From Polaromonas eurypsychrophila (lineage in GTDB: Bacteria > Pseudomonadota > Gammaproteobacteria > Burkholderiales > Burkholderiaceae_C): DNA of 64,000 nt. A program made the position numbers and the translations under genes. Each line of letters begins with the position of its first letter. Position 1 is the stretch's first letter. The stretch lies in the NCBI RefSeq assembly GCF_014641715.1, contig NZ_BMIG01000004.1, positions 186,001 through 250,000 of the forward strand. The letters are read 5' to 3'. The notes under the pieces are model-generated. The model was not told where the DNA came from. It made no database searches and was given only the letters and a program-made list of their open reading frames with translations. Shown here piece by piece: positions 34,209 to 42,606 of this stretch.

Positions 34209-35981
34209 TTAGACGGTGGCCACGTAATCCGGAATCATGAACACCGCGCGTTTGCTGTGCGGGGACACGCCGGCCAGTGTTTGCGCCAGCCGGGCCAGCG
34301 CGATCTCTGCGCTCGGCCCCTGGCGCGGCACCAGGGCGTACGCCACGTGCACTTGTGCCACACATTCGACTGACAGGCCGTGATAAGGCATCAGGCAGCG
34401 CGCGACGATGCGCGGTCCCAGGGTGGCGGCTTCTACGGCTGAAAACGGACCCTCCACCAGCATGCTGAAACGATGTTCGGACAGGCGCGCCGCGCTGTCG
34501 ATGTCGCGCGCCGTGGACAGCAGGCGCTCGGCGACGCGCAGCGGCAGGTCCTGCGCCGCCTTGCGGCCGAAGTCACGCTGGATTTGCTCGGTATTGACCA
34601 GGTCGATCATCAGCACCGCGCCTTGGTGTCTGAGCCGTTCCGAGCGGGCGATCATGCGGGCCAGTCGTTCTGCAAACACCGACTCGTTGATCAAGCCGGT
34701 GGAGGGGTCCACCCGGTCCAGCCCCCGGATGCGGCGCGTGTTCTCCCGCCGGTGCTGGCTGCGCAGCACCAGCACGGCCAGCATCGCCGGCATTTGCAAT
34801 GCCATGCTGGCCAGCGCCGCCTGCTCGGTCACAAAACTGAGCGGTAGCCACCCCAGGTAGCGGCTTATGGCCAGCGCCAGGCTGAGGGCAAATGGTGCTG
34901 CGCTGAGCAGCAGCCATCCACCGAAGCGGTCGCCGCGGCGCCAGGCCCAGAGGTTAACGCCCAGCATCAGCAAGGGCGCAAGAATCAGATACGGCACGAT
35001 CAGCCGGATACGCAGCTCGCTGTCGGTCAGTGCCAGGGCCAGTGACAGCGCCGCCCCTGCGAGCATCACCGCCCAGACTAGGCCGTTGAGAAGGCGGGAA
35101 CGCTGCGCCAGCGACACGATGGTGGCATTGAGCAGCAATAGGGCTATCAGCATCCAGACGCCTAGCACCACCAGCGAGCGGTCGGCCCACTGCGGGTAGT
35201 CTGGCAACAGATGCAGAGCCGCCACCCCGGTGATCGCCGCCTGTGTCAGCCCGACCAATACGGAGCAGAAGGCGTAATAAAGGTATGCGCGGTCCTTCAG
35301 CAAGATCACGCCTGCAAGTCCAGCCACCAGTCCGAGCAGTGCCAGGCCGAAATAAACACCCAGAAACAGCGAAACCTTCTGCTCGCCGCGCAGGACGTAG
35401 CTCGAGCTAACAAAACGGATGGGCGCGCTGAAACCCTGCACGTTGTTGATGCGCAGCAGGTAGTGCGTCGGTTCCTCGGCATTGAAGTTGACCACCAGCA
35501 AGGGGTGCCGGTGCGGTGTCGGCCACTGGTTGACCGGCGTCAGGTCGCCGGTACGCTGCTCGCGCCACAGGCCTGCGCGGTCCAGCGTGTACAGCGATGC
35601 CCGGTCCAGGGCCGGGTAGGCAATCTCCAGCAGCCAGCGTTCGGCGTCGGGTGCGGGCGGCACAGTGAAACGAATCCACAAGGCCTGCCGGGGCTGCAGC
35701 GGGTAGATGCCCTTTGTCAATGTTTCTTGCCACGGCAGCGTGGTGCCGCCTGCAATCTGATCGACCGTCATTTGCGCTGTCGGGTCTATCCAGTAGTCGC
35801 CCCAATCTGCCAGCGCCACAGGTTGTTGACCGGCGTCGAGTTCGAGCACGGTACGTGCAAGCGCTGCCTGTCCTGCCATCGCCAGCAGCAGCACACATGC
35901 GCACGCGCGCCAGCAGCGGCGCATGACTGTCAACACGGCGTCGGTGACGGCGAGATGCGGTGAAAGGCGGCGAAAACCCAT
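34209..35981 (-). CDS. 7TMR-DISM membrane receptor with degenerate GGDEF domain
   Basis: This 590-residue protein has a signal sequence, a periplasmic 7TMR-DISM-type sensor domain (about 45-200), seven to eight membrane helices (about 205-400) and a C-terminal diguanylate cyclase-like domain (DPSTGLINESVF onwards). The active-site GGDEF is replaced by SEHRF near residue 503, so c-di-GMP synthesis is unlikely. The start is uncertain: ATG 35981 or ATG 35924, which would begin directly at the signal peptide (MRRCWRACACVLLL). It is divergent from rlmI. Confidence 0.85.
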   Translation of the reverse strand: MGFRRLSPHLAVTDAVLTVMRRCWRACACVLLLAMAGQAALARTVLELDAGQQPVALADWGDYWIDPTAQMTVDQIAGGTTLPWQETLTKGIYPLQPRQALWIRFTVPPAPDAERWLLEIAYPALDRASLYTLDRAGLWREQRTGDLTPVNQWPTPHRHPLLVVNFNAEEPTHYLLRINNVQGFSAPIRFVSSSYVLRGEQKVSLFLGVYFGLALLGLVAGLAGVILLKDRAYLYYAFCSVLVGLTQAAITGVAALHLLPDYPQWADRSLVVLGVWMLIALLLLNATIVSLAQRSRLLNGLVWAVMLAGAALSLALALTDSELRIRLIVPYLILAPLLMLGVNLWAWRRGDRFGGWLLLSAAPFALSLALAISRYLGWLPLSFVTEQAALASMALQMPAMLAVLVLRSQHRRENTRRIRGLDRVDPSTGLINESVFAERLARMIARSERLRHQGAVLMIDLVNTEQIQRDFGRKAAQDLPLRVAERLLSTARDIDSAARLSEHRFSMLVEGPFSAVEAATLGPRIVARCLMPYHGLSVECVAQVHVAYALVPRQGPSAEIALARLAQTLAGVSPHSKRAVFMIPDYVATV

Positions 35982-36044
35982 CAAGGGATTGTCGCAAATC
36001 CGCCAGGCGGCATGTAAGAGACCTGCAAGCGCGACAATGACGGC

Positions 36045-37226
36045 ATGAAATCCATTCGATTGAGAGAGGGCAAGGAGCGCTCCCTGCTGCGGCGCCACCC
36101 CTGGGTGTTTGACGGGGCGATAGCCAAAGGCGGCGGCGACGCCGGTGAAACCGTGCGTGTGGAGAGCCACGATGACCAGTTTCTCGGCTGGGCCGCGTAC
36201 AGCCCGAGCTCCAAAATTCGCGCACGCGTCTGGAGTTTTGACGAGGCCGAACGTATCGATGCTTCGTTTTTTATAGCGCGTATCGACCGTGCAATAAGAG
36301 CCAGAAGCCATTTTGACATCCAAAGTGACGGTTGCCGCCTGATCCACGGCGAGTCCGATGGCCTGCCAGGTGTGGTGGTGGACCGGTATGCGGACACCTT
36401 GGTGGCGCAGTTCTCCAGCTGCGGAGCCGAACGCTGGAAAAGCGTGATCGTGGAGGCCTTGCTCGCACAAACCGGTCTGACCCGGCTGTACGAGCGTTCG
36501 GATGCGAGCGTGCGCTCGCTCGAAGGCCTGCCCGAAGCCACAGGCTGGCTCGCGGGGCAAGGAGAGACGGGCATCACCATCAGCGAACACGGCTGGAAGC
36601 TGAGCCTGGACGTGGCCGAGGGCCACAAGACCGGCTTTTACCTGGACCAGCGCGACAGCCGGCGCAAATTTGCCGACCATGCGCGTCGGCTGCAGTTTCA
36701 GAACGTGCTCAATTGTTATTGCTATACCGGCGGCTTCACGGTGGCGGCGCTGGCCGGCGGGGCTGCGCATGTCACGTCCATCGACTCCTCCGGCCCGGCG
36801 ATTGAGCTTGCCAAAGCCAATGTGGCGCTCAACGGCTTCGACGCGGCCCGCACCACCATGCTCGATGCCGATGTGAATGCCTCGCTGCGCCAGTTTCACA
36901 AGGAAGGCCGGACCTTTGACGCCATCGTGCTGGACCCTCCGAAGTTCGCGCCCACGGTGGCGCATTCCGAACGCGCGGCGCGGGCTTACAAGGACATCAA
37001 CCGCATCGCGCTGTCCATCCTGGCGCCGGGCGGGGTGTTGTTCACCTATTCCTGCTCCGGCGGCATCAGCGCCGACCTGTTCCACAAGATCGTGGCCTCG
37101 GCCGGTATCGACGCCGGGGTGGACGCCTTCATCACCGAACGCCTGGGCGGCGCACCCGACCACCCGATGACGGTGAATTTTCCGGAGGGTGAGTACCTCA
37201 AGGGGCTGGTTTTGCTTCGGAAGTGA
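36045..37226 (+). CDS. rlmI: 23S rRNA m5C1962 methyltransferase RlmI-type
   Basis: This 393-residue class I SAM methyltransferase has an N-terminal PUA domain (SIRLREGKERSLLRRHPWVF). Motifs of the RlmI family are GYYLDQRDSR-like FYLDQRDSRR, LNCYCYTGGFTVAAL (SAM site), VLDPPKFAP and the catalytic-cysteine region FTYSCSGG. The length fits Escherichia coli RlmI (396 residues). A sequence resembling family B in inverted orientation occurs at 36267-36317 within the gene. Confidence 0.92.
   Translation: MKSIRLREGKERSLLRRHPWVFDGAIAKGGGDAGETVRVESHDDQFLGWAAYSPSSKIRARVWSFDEAERIDASFFIARIDRAIRARSHFDIQSDGCRLIHGESDGLPGVVVDRYADTLVAQFSSCGAERWKSVIVEALLAQTGLTRLYERSDASVRSLEGLPEATGWLAGQGETGITISEHGWKLSLDVAEGHKTGFYLDQRDSRRKFADHARRLQFQNVLNCYCYTGGFTVAALAGGAAHVTSIDSSGPAIELAKANVALNGFDAARTTMLDADVNASLRQFHKEGRTFDAIVLDPPKFAPTVAHSERAARAYKDINRIALSILAPGGVLFTYSCSGGISADLFHKIVASAGIDAGVDAFITERLGGAPDHPMTVNFPEGEYLKGLVLLRK
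36267..36317. repeat. Possible family B element inside rlmI (inverted)
   Basis: On the minus strand, GGCTTCTGGCTCTTATTGC and later GCGCTATAAAAAA resemble the copy at 12335. The encoded segment (FFIARIDRAIRARSHFD) also fits the family protein alignment, so this may be chance or a replaced segment. Confidence 0.4.
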
Positions 37227-37235
37227 TTTTTTAAG

Positions 37236-37289
37236 TAAAAAATGCCTCTAGCCCTTATTGGGCGGGCATAAGCAGCTATAAAAAGAGAA
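37236..37289. repeat. Dispersed element, family B, copy after rlmI
   Basis: GCCTCTAGCCCTTATTGGGC, GCATAAGCAGCTAT and AAAAAGAG match the family; it lies 10 bases after the rlmI stop. Confidence 0.85.
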
Positions 37290-37460
37290 GCGTTTCGCAC
37301 CTGTTTTTCGGCTGCAGGGTTGACAGGGCCTGTAAAGTGAACAGGCTGGTCCCCGCTTATTCATGCCCCGGCATCAGGGCTATGGCTTGACCGCTAAACT
37401 GCCTGCTCCGTCCGCGCGTCCAACGTACCTTTTCACCCTGTTTTTCCTGAGGCAGATTCC

Positions 37461-38528
37461 ATGAGCTTGATTCCTGTGACCATCCTGACCGGTTTTCTCG
37501 GATCCGGCAAAACCACGCTGCTCAAGCGCATCCTGACCGAGGCCCATGGCCAGAAGATCGCGGTGATTGAAAACGAGTTTGGCGAAGAAAACATCGACAA
37601 CGAGATCCTGGTCAACGACACCCAGGAAAACATCATTCAGATGAACAACGGCTGCATTTGCTGCTCGATCCGCGAAGACCTGCGCGAGACCCTGCAACTG
37701 CTGGCTGCCAAAAAACGCCAGGGCCTGCTGGACTTCGAGCGCGTGGTGATTGAAACCACAGGCCTGGCCGACCCCGGCCCGGTGGCGCAGACCTTTTTCA
37801 TGGACGAAGAAATCGCCGAGCAGTATTTGCTCGACTCCATCCTCACCCTGGTCGATGCCAAACACGCGGCGACCCAGCTCAACGACCGCCAGGAGGCGCG
37901 CCGCCAGGTCGGTTTTGCCGACCAGATCTTCATCAGCAAGGCCGATCTGGTGGCGGCTGATGAAGTGCAGGCGCTGATGCATCGCCTCAAACACATGAAC
38001 CCGCGCGCACCGCAAAAAGCCGTACATTTCGGCGAGGTGGCGATTGCCGACGTGTTTGACCTGCGCGGTTTCAACCTCAACGCCAAGCTCGACATTGACC
38101 CTGACTTCCTCAAGGCCGATGAGCATCACCATAACCACGATCACAGCGGGCATGACCATGCCGAAGGCGAGCACTGCGACCACCCCTCGCATGCGCAGGA
38201 CCATGGGCACGGCCACCATCACCACCACGATGACGACGTCAAGAGTTTTGTGTTCCGCGCTGACCGCGCGTTTGATCCGGCCAAGCTGGAGGATTTCCTG
38301 GGCGCCGTCGTCAACATCTACGGCCCTCGCATGCTGCGTTACAAGGGCGTGCTGCACATGGAGGGCACGGAGCGCAAGGTGATTTTTCAGGGTGTGCATC
38401 AACTGATGGGCAGCGACCTGGGCCCCGCCTGGGCCGAGGGCGAGACAAAAAACAGCAAGATGGTGTTCATCGGCATCGATTTGCCGAAAGATATTTTTCT
38501 CCAGGGCCTGGAGCAGTGTCTGGTTTAA
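37461..38528 (+). CDS. COG0523 (CobW/ZNG1-type) GTP-dependent metal chaperone
   Basis: This 355-residue G3E-family GTPase delivers a metal, usually zinc, to client proteins. It has P-loop GFLGSGKTT (11-19), the metal-binding CICC motif (C65, C67, C68), the guanine-specificity SKAD stretch and a histidine-rich region at about 220-257 (HHHNHDHSGHDHAEG and DHGHGHHHHHDDD). Upstream, TTGACA at 37320 overlaps the zone of a 6-7-6 inverted repeat GCCTGT/ACAGGC (37328-37346), a possible operator that does not resemble a known Zur box. It precedes the cysteine-poor DksA gene. Confidence 0.92.
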   Translation: MSLIPVTILTGFLGSGKTTLLKRILTEAHGQKIAVIENEFGEENIDNEILVNDTQENIIQMNNGCICCSIREDLRETLQLLAAKKRQGLLDFERVVIETTGLADPGPVAQTFFMDEEIAEQYLLDSILTLVDAKHAATQLNDRQEARRQVGFADQIFISKADLVAADEVQALMHRLKHMNPRAPQKAVHFGEVAIADVFDLRGFNLNAKLDIDPDFLKADEHHHNHDHSGHDHAEGEHCDHPSHAQDHGHGHHHHHDDDVKSFVFRADRAFDPAKLEDFLGAVVNIYGPRMLRYKGVLHMEGTERKVIFQGVHQLMGSDLGPAWAEGETKNSKMVFIGIDLPKDIFLQGLEQCLV

Positions 38529-38840
38529 GGTAGGCTGTCCGCACATTGCCTTGAAAGGCGGGAGGGCCTCATGTTTGTCTCCATTCTCCAACGATTTGGC
38601 CTGCGAGCGTCCCGGCATGCCGGCGAGCCGCTACAATCGCGCGCCGACTCCACTACCCGGACATCCCGACCAGGACAACAAGGGGGGGAAGTCAGGGTAA
38701 GTACTGGCTTCAAAACTGCGGGGACGGCGGCATACAAACCAGACAATCAGGTAAAAGACAAGGCTGGACTGACAAAAAGCAGTTCAGCCCGGAGCCAGCA
38801 TGAGGGTCATCCCGAAGCTGCTTCCCCGAGGAGACACGAT
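38529..38840. other. 312-base gap before the DksA-like gene
   Basis: No separate gene is convincing. A TACAAT hexamer at 38632-38637 may be a -10 box without a good -35. GAGGAG just before 38841 is the ribosome binding site. The frame stays open through the gap, giving a long upstream extension that lacks a start signal. Confidence 0.4.
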
Positions 38841-39950
38841 GTGAAAGCGCCAACTAAAAAGTCCAAATCACCGGTCAAAGCCGCTGCCAAACCTGGCAAG
38901 CCTAAAGTCACGGCTAAAACCGTGGCCAAGAAGGCGGCCAAGCCTGCGCCTTCCAAAACCGCTGCAGCCAAAAACCCGGCCAAACCAGTCAAACCGGTCG
39001 CCAAAGTTGTGATGGCCAATCCGAAAGTTGCCGCCAAGCCGGTTGCGAAAACAAAGGCCAAGCCCGTGACCAAGTCGGCACCCGCCAAAAAAACACCCGT
39101 CGCTGCCAAAAAGCCGGTCCCCGCCAAAGAGGCTGCAAAGCCTGTTGTCAAATCCGCGGTCAAAGCGGCCAAACCTGTCATCAAGCCGGCACCCAAGCCG
39201 GCCCCGACCGGCAAGGCCACCGCCAAACCTAAAGAAAAAGTCATTATCAAAACGATTACCAAAACGGCTGCGGCCCCGGCCGGCAAAGCCGCGCCCAGCC
39301 CGTCACCCATCGCAGCAGCGCCAGCGCCACTTCAGACACCGGCGCTCAAGCCGGGACGCCGCGCTTCCCTGCGCAACTCGTCCTTCGCGCCTCCGCCCGC
39401 GCCCATGGTGCCCACCCATTCGCCCGACGCCGCCAAGGCCAGCTACTCAGCCATTGCCGAACGCGTGATCGCGCCGCCCCCGCATGTGGCGGCCAAGAAA
39501 GATCCCAAGCTCGCCAACAACTGGAAAACCAAGGCCGCCGACATGTTGTCGGACGAAGAGGTCAAGGCCATGCCTGATTCCGAGTACATGAACGACAAGC
39601 AGCTGGCTTTTTTCCGCTACAAGCTGTCCGTGCTCAAGCAGGACATCCACAACAGTGCCGGCGAAACCACCGAGCATCTGCGTGAAGACACGGTGGTGGT
39701 GCCAGACCCGGCGGACCGGGCCACCATCGAGGAAGAACACGCGCTGGAGCTGCGTACCCGCGACCGCGAGCGCAAGCTGCTTAAAAAGATCGAGCAGTCG
39801 ATTGCCCGCATTGATTCGGGTGACTACGGTTACTGCGATGAAACCGGCGAAGCCATCGGGGTGGGGCGTTTGATTGCCCGCCCCACGGCCAACCTTTCGC
39901 TGGAGGCGCAGCAGCGCCGCGAGCTCAAGCAAAAAATGTTTGGTGACTGA
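38841..39950 (+). CDS. dksA: DksA/TraR-family protein with long Lys/Ala/Pro-rich N-terminal tail
   Basis: DksA binds the RNA polymerase secondary channel and acts with ppGpp. This 369-residue version has a DksA domain at about 233-369 after a roughly 170-residue histone H1-like tail of AKPVAK/KPAPK-type repeats. The coiled-coil tip DPADRAT keeps the two acidic residues of the family. The zinc finger has lost three of four cysteines: CDETG and LSLEA replace CESCG and LCIDC of Escherichia coli. I start it at GTG 38841, 7 bases after GAGGAG. It follows a COG0523 metal chaperone gene, a known pairing with zinc-independent DksA paralogues. Confidence 0.88.
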   Translation: MKAPTKKSKSPVKAAAKPGKPKVTAKTVAKKAAKPAPSKTAAAKNPAKPVKPVAKVVMANPKVAAKPVAKTKAKPVTKSAPAKKTPVAAKKPVPAKEAAKPVVKSAVKAAKPVIKPAPKPAPTGKATAKPKEKVIIKTITKTAAAPAGKAAPSPSPIAAAPAPLQTPALKPGRRASLRNSSFAPPPAPMVPTHSPDAAKASYSAIAERVIAPPPHVAAKKDPKLANNWKTKAADMLSDEEVKAMPDSEYMNDKQLAFFRYKLSVLKQDIHNSAGETTEHLREDTVVVPDPADRATIEEEHALELRTRDRERKLLKKIEQSIARIDSGDYGYCDETGEAIGVGRLIARPTANLSLEAQQRRELKQKMFGD

Positions 39951-39981
39951 TCTTCGCTCTCATCGATCTGACCCCTTACTC

Positions 39982-41778
39982 ATGGCCAAAGAAGACCCTG
40001 CACCAGGCTTGTTGTCAAAAGTCGTGAAATTCGTCCGCAACCCGGCGACGAATTGGTCCGATCTGGATAACAAGGAATCAAGCCGCGAGGAGGCTTTGAG
40101 CAAGCAGTTGCTCAAGGAAATGATCGAGCGCAAACGCCGCAACGACTTTGTGCGCAAGCGCGAATTCGACATGCTCAGAAAAATGCGCAAGCGCGAAGCC
40201 ATGACCGGGCAGGATCCGGGGGCGCGGCCGTCGTTCTTCCAGAGCAGCATGCCGTCCAAGCCGGACGACCGGGCCGTCACTCTGAAGAAGATTGATGAAA
40301 TCGAAGCCCAGATGTCCATGCAATGGTGGAAGACCAAACATGGCGCCCCGTCGGCCATGAGTCCTGTTGCTTCCGTGTCCGTGGCCCCAGCCGGCCCGAA
40401 CAACCTGAGTGTTCATGCGCCGCTGCTGGACAACGCGCTTCCCGCCAATTATGCGAGCACGACGCCCAGTGAGTTGACGGCGGCGCTCGCTCGGGTAAAG
40501 GCCGGTTCCGGTGCTGCCGCTCCGGTGATGTTGGACCTGTTGAGCCCTTTGCCTGACAAACCGGCGGCACCGGCGGCGCGGCCGAGCAGTCCCCAGGCTA
40601 TTTCTGCGCTGTCCCGCGATGACACGCCGTCTGGCTTTTCAGCGTCCAAATTTTCGGTGGTGGATGGCGCAGAAATCGCGCACGACCCCGAGCTGGAAGA
40701 GGCGTCCATTCGTTTTGCCAATGGGGACGATGCCGGCGCGGAGTCCGGCCTTCTGGAAACCCTTGGCCCCCAGGGCAGCCGTGCACAACACGCCGACACC
40801 TGGCTGGCCCTGTTTGATTTGTACCGTGCCACGGGTCAGCAGGATAAATTTGAGAATCGGGCGATTGAGTTTGTAGGCCGTTTTGACCGCTCTGCCCCAC
40901 AGTGGTTTTCCATGCCCGATATGGTCAAACTGTTGGCCAGTCCGTCCGCTGCGGTTCCGGGCAATGGCCCGGCAGCCGACTGGATTTGTCCGTCCGTGCT
41001 GGGTATCCAGACGGTTGCCACGCTGACTGCTGCCCTGTCCCGCGCCCCCATGCCCTGGCGCCTGGACTGGCACAACCTCAAGAGCATGGATGCAGGGGCC
41101 GTCGAGCCTTTGGGCAAGGTATTTAGCGGCTGGTCGGCGCAACCAGTGCAGCTGCGGTTCATAGGCGCTGCGCAATTGCAGCAGGTCCTGCAGGACGCCA
41201 CGCCCTCAGGCGTGCGTGACACGCCCCAGGCCTGGTGGCAACTCAGGATGGAGGCCTTGCGCGTCACACATCAGCCCGACGAGTTTGAATTGACCGCGCT
41301 CGATTTTTGCGTGACCTATGAAGTATCACCGCCCGCGTGGGACAGTGCGCGCTGTGAGTACAAACCGCTGGATCCGCATGGTGCCGCGATCAGCGGGCAA
41401 GCCATCATTGGTGATGTGTACCGCGATTCCGCGCCATCGAGCATTAGCAGCGCCATGGACGGCGACACCCAGATGGATGGCAATTCACAAATGCCCAATC
41501 TGTTCGCGGTAGAGCTGTCCGGCCAGATCGAAGGCGACGCCATCGATGTGCTGGACAAGCTTGAAGCCAAGTTGATGGGCGCGGACATCATGGTCATCTC
41601 ATGCGCCAAGTTGATTCGCGTCGATTTTTCTGCTGCGGGAACCTTGCTCAATTGGGTATCTGCCCGCGAAGCGGAAAACCGCGCCGTGCAATTCACTGAG
41701 GTGCATCGCCTGGTGGCTGCATTTTTCAACGTGATCGGCATCACCGAGCACGCACGGGTGCTGTCGCGCATCGACTGA
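39982..41778 (+). CDS. STAS-domain protein of unknown function
   Basis: This 598-residue soluble protein has a basic, coiled N-terminus (LKEMIERKRRNDFVRKREFD), a Pro/Ala-rich middle, a short TPR-like helical stretch (about 230-300) and a C-terminal STAS-like domain from about 505 (FAVELSGQIEGDAIDVLDKL to NVIGITEHARVL). STAS domains bind nucleotides or partner proteins in anti-sigma and transport regulation. The serine usually phosphorylated cannot be placed with confidence. I start it at ATG 39982. It lies between dksA and the dcw regulatory region; the function is unknown. Confidence 0.8.
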   Translation: MAKEDPAPGLLSKVVKFVRNPATNWSDLDNKESSREEALSKQLLKEMIERKRRNDFVRKREFDMLRKMRKREAMTGQDPGARPSFFQSSMPSKPDDRAVTLKKIDEIEAQMSMQWWKTKHGAPSAMSPVASVSVAPAGPNNLSVHAPLLDNALPANYASTTPSELTAALARVKAGSGAAAPVMLDLLSPLPDKPAAPAARPSSPQAISALSRDDTPSGFSASKFSVVDGAEIAHDPELEEASIRFANGDDAGAESGLLETLGPQGSRAQHADTWLALFDLYRATGQQDKFENRAIEFVGRFDRSAPQWFSMPDMVKLLASPSAAVPGNGPAADWICPSVLGIQTVATLTAALSRAPMPWRLDWHNLKSMDAGAVEPLGKVFSGWSAQPVQLRFIGAAQLQQVLQDATPSGVRDTPQAWWQLRMEALRVTHQPDEFELTALDFCVTYEVSPPAWDSARCEYKPLDPHGAAISGQAIIGDVYRDSAPSSISSAMDGDTQMDGNSQMPNLFAVELSGQIEGDAIDVLDKLEAKLMGADIMVISCAKLIRVDFSAAGTLLNWVSAREAENRAVQFTEVHRLVAAFFNVIGITEHARVLSRID

Positions 41779-42120
41779 GCGGGCGCATCGCCTCAGTGCG
41801 TCATTAGTCGCGTCTGCGCCGCTGAAGCGGCTTGCCTCCCCCTCAAAACTTGCAGCATTTCTGCTGAACCGGGCGTACGCGCCGACTGGCGCTTCATCCA
41901 GCCCGTTCTCGCGGCTGGCTTTGCGCACTTGGCTTGCTCCCCATCCACCACAAACGCCTTCGCGGACGTCAGGCTTGAGACAACACTTTCATAAAGCCGT
42001 CTAAGTGCTTCATTTAGAAGGTCTTTTAATTCGTTCACGCATTGAAATACGTTTCTAAGTGCTTGATTTCATTGAAAAAATTTGTTGCAAAGCCCTTGCA
42101 CCCCAAAACTTTCCTGATAA
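41779..42120. other. Upstream region of the dcw cluster
   Basis: No firm gene is present between the STAS gene and mraZ. An 81-codon minus-strand frame (41793-42038, GTG start) has no binding site and I leave it uncalled. The last 120 bases are AT-rich, unlike the surroundings, and hold two 16-base direct repeats and probably the mraZ promoter. GATAAA at 42116-42121 is a possible -10 box. Confidence 0.45.
42000..42069 (+). repeat. Two direct repeats TCTAAGTGCTT(C/G)ATTT before mraZ
   Basis: TCTAAGTGCTTCATTT starts at 42000 and TCTAAGTGCTTGATTT at 42054, 54 bases apart, with one mismatch in 16. Their AGTGCTT core resembles the AGTG boxes nearer mraZ, so they may be further binding sites. Confidence 0.7.
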
Positions 42121-42154
42121 AGTGGGAAAAAGTGCAATTAAGTGGCAAAAAGTG
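42121..42154 (+). promoter_or_regulatory. MraZ operator: four AGTG boxes at 10-base spacing
   Basis: AGTGGGAAAA, AGTGCAATTA, AGTGGCAAAA and AGTG follow one another with an exact 10-base period, one helical turn. In Escherichia coli, MraZ represses its own operon by binding TGGG-type direct repeats of this spacing. The boxes end 20 bases before the mraZ start, so bound MraZ would block transcription or its first steps. Confidence 0.8.
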
Positions 42155-42174
42155 TTTTTTCAAAGGGTTTAGCA

Positions 42175-42603
42175 GTGTTTCAAGGCGCGTCTTCTGTAGC
42201 TCTCGATATCAAGGGTCGGCTTTCTGTGCCGACCCGGTATCGGGACGTGCTCAGCGCCACCGCTGCCAGCCAGCTCACCATCACCAAACATCCGCACGGT
42301 TGCCTGATGATATTCCCGCGCAACGAGTGGGAGAAATTTCGCGAACGTATTTCCGCGCTGCCGATGGAGGCACAGTGGTGGAAGCGGATTTTTCTGGGCA
42401 ACGCGATGGACGTCGAGATGGATGCCAGCGGCCGGGTGCTGGTGTCTCCCGAACTGCGCGTCGCTGCGGGAATCAGCAAGGAGACGGTGCTGCTCGGCAT
42501 GGGCAGTTCCTTCGAGCTCTGGGATGCGGCGACATATGCTGCGCAGGAGGCCGAACAGATGAAGTTGCCCATGCCCGATGTCTTCAGAGACTTTTCATTC
42601 TGA
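42175..42603 (+). CDS. mraZ: Transcriptional regulator MraZ
   Basis: This 142-residue DNA-binding protein represses the dcw operon. Its two AbrB/SpoVT-like halves carry the paired motifs [16 protein letters not shown] and [10 protein letters not shown] chose GTG 42175 ([14 protein letters not shown]), which matches family N-termini and has AAAGGG upstream. The in-frame GTG at 42142 would put the start inside the operator. It is the first gene of the cluster. Confidence 0.95.
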   Translation: MFQGASSVALDIKGRLSVPTRYRDVLSATAASQLTITKHPHGCLMIFPRNEWEKFRERISALPMEAQWWKRIFLGNAMDVEMDASGRVLVSPELRVAAGISKETVLLGMGSSFELWDAATYAAQEAEQMKLPMPDVFRDFSF

Positions 42604-42606
42604 AAG

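Noticed and set aside
34209-35981. Active diguanylate cyclase
   Set aside because: The GGDEF signature is replaced by SEHRF, so catalytic activity is not claimed.
35982-37163. Upstream extension of the GGDEF protein to 984 residues
   Set aside because: The extra part is antisense to rlmI, which is full length and motif-complete, and a signal peptide marks the true start near 35981-35924.
38571-38840. 90-residue upstream extension of the DksA-like protein
   Set aside because: GAGGAG at the right distance before GTG 38841 decides the start; the extension has no such signal and unlike composition.
41793-42038. 81-codon minus-strand frame before mraZ
   Set aside because: The composition is plausible, but it has a GTG start, no binding site and no recognised homologue. 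Not supported enough to call.
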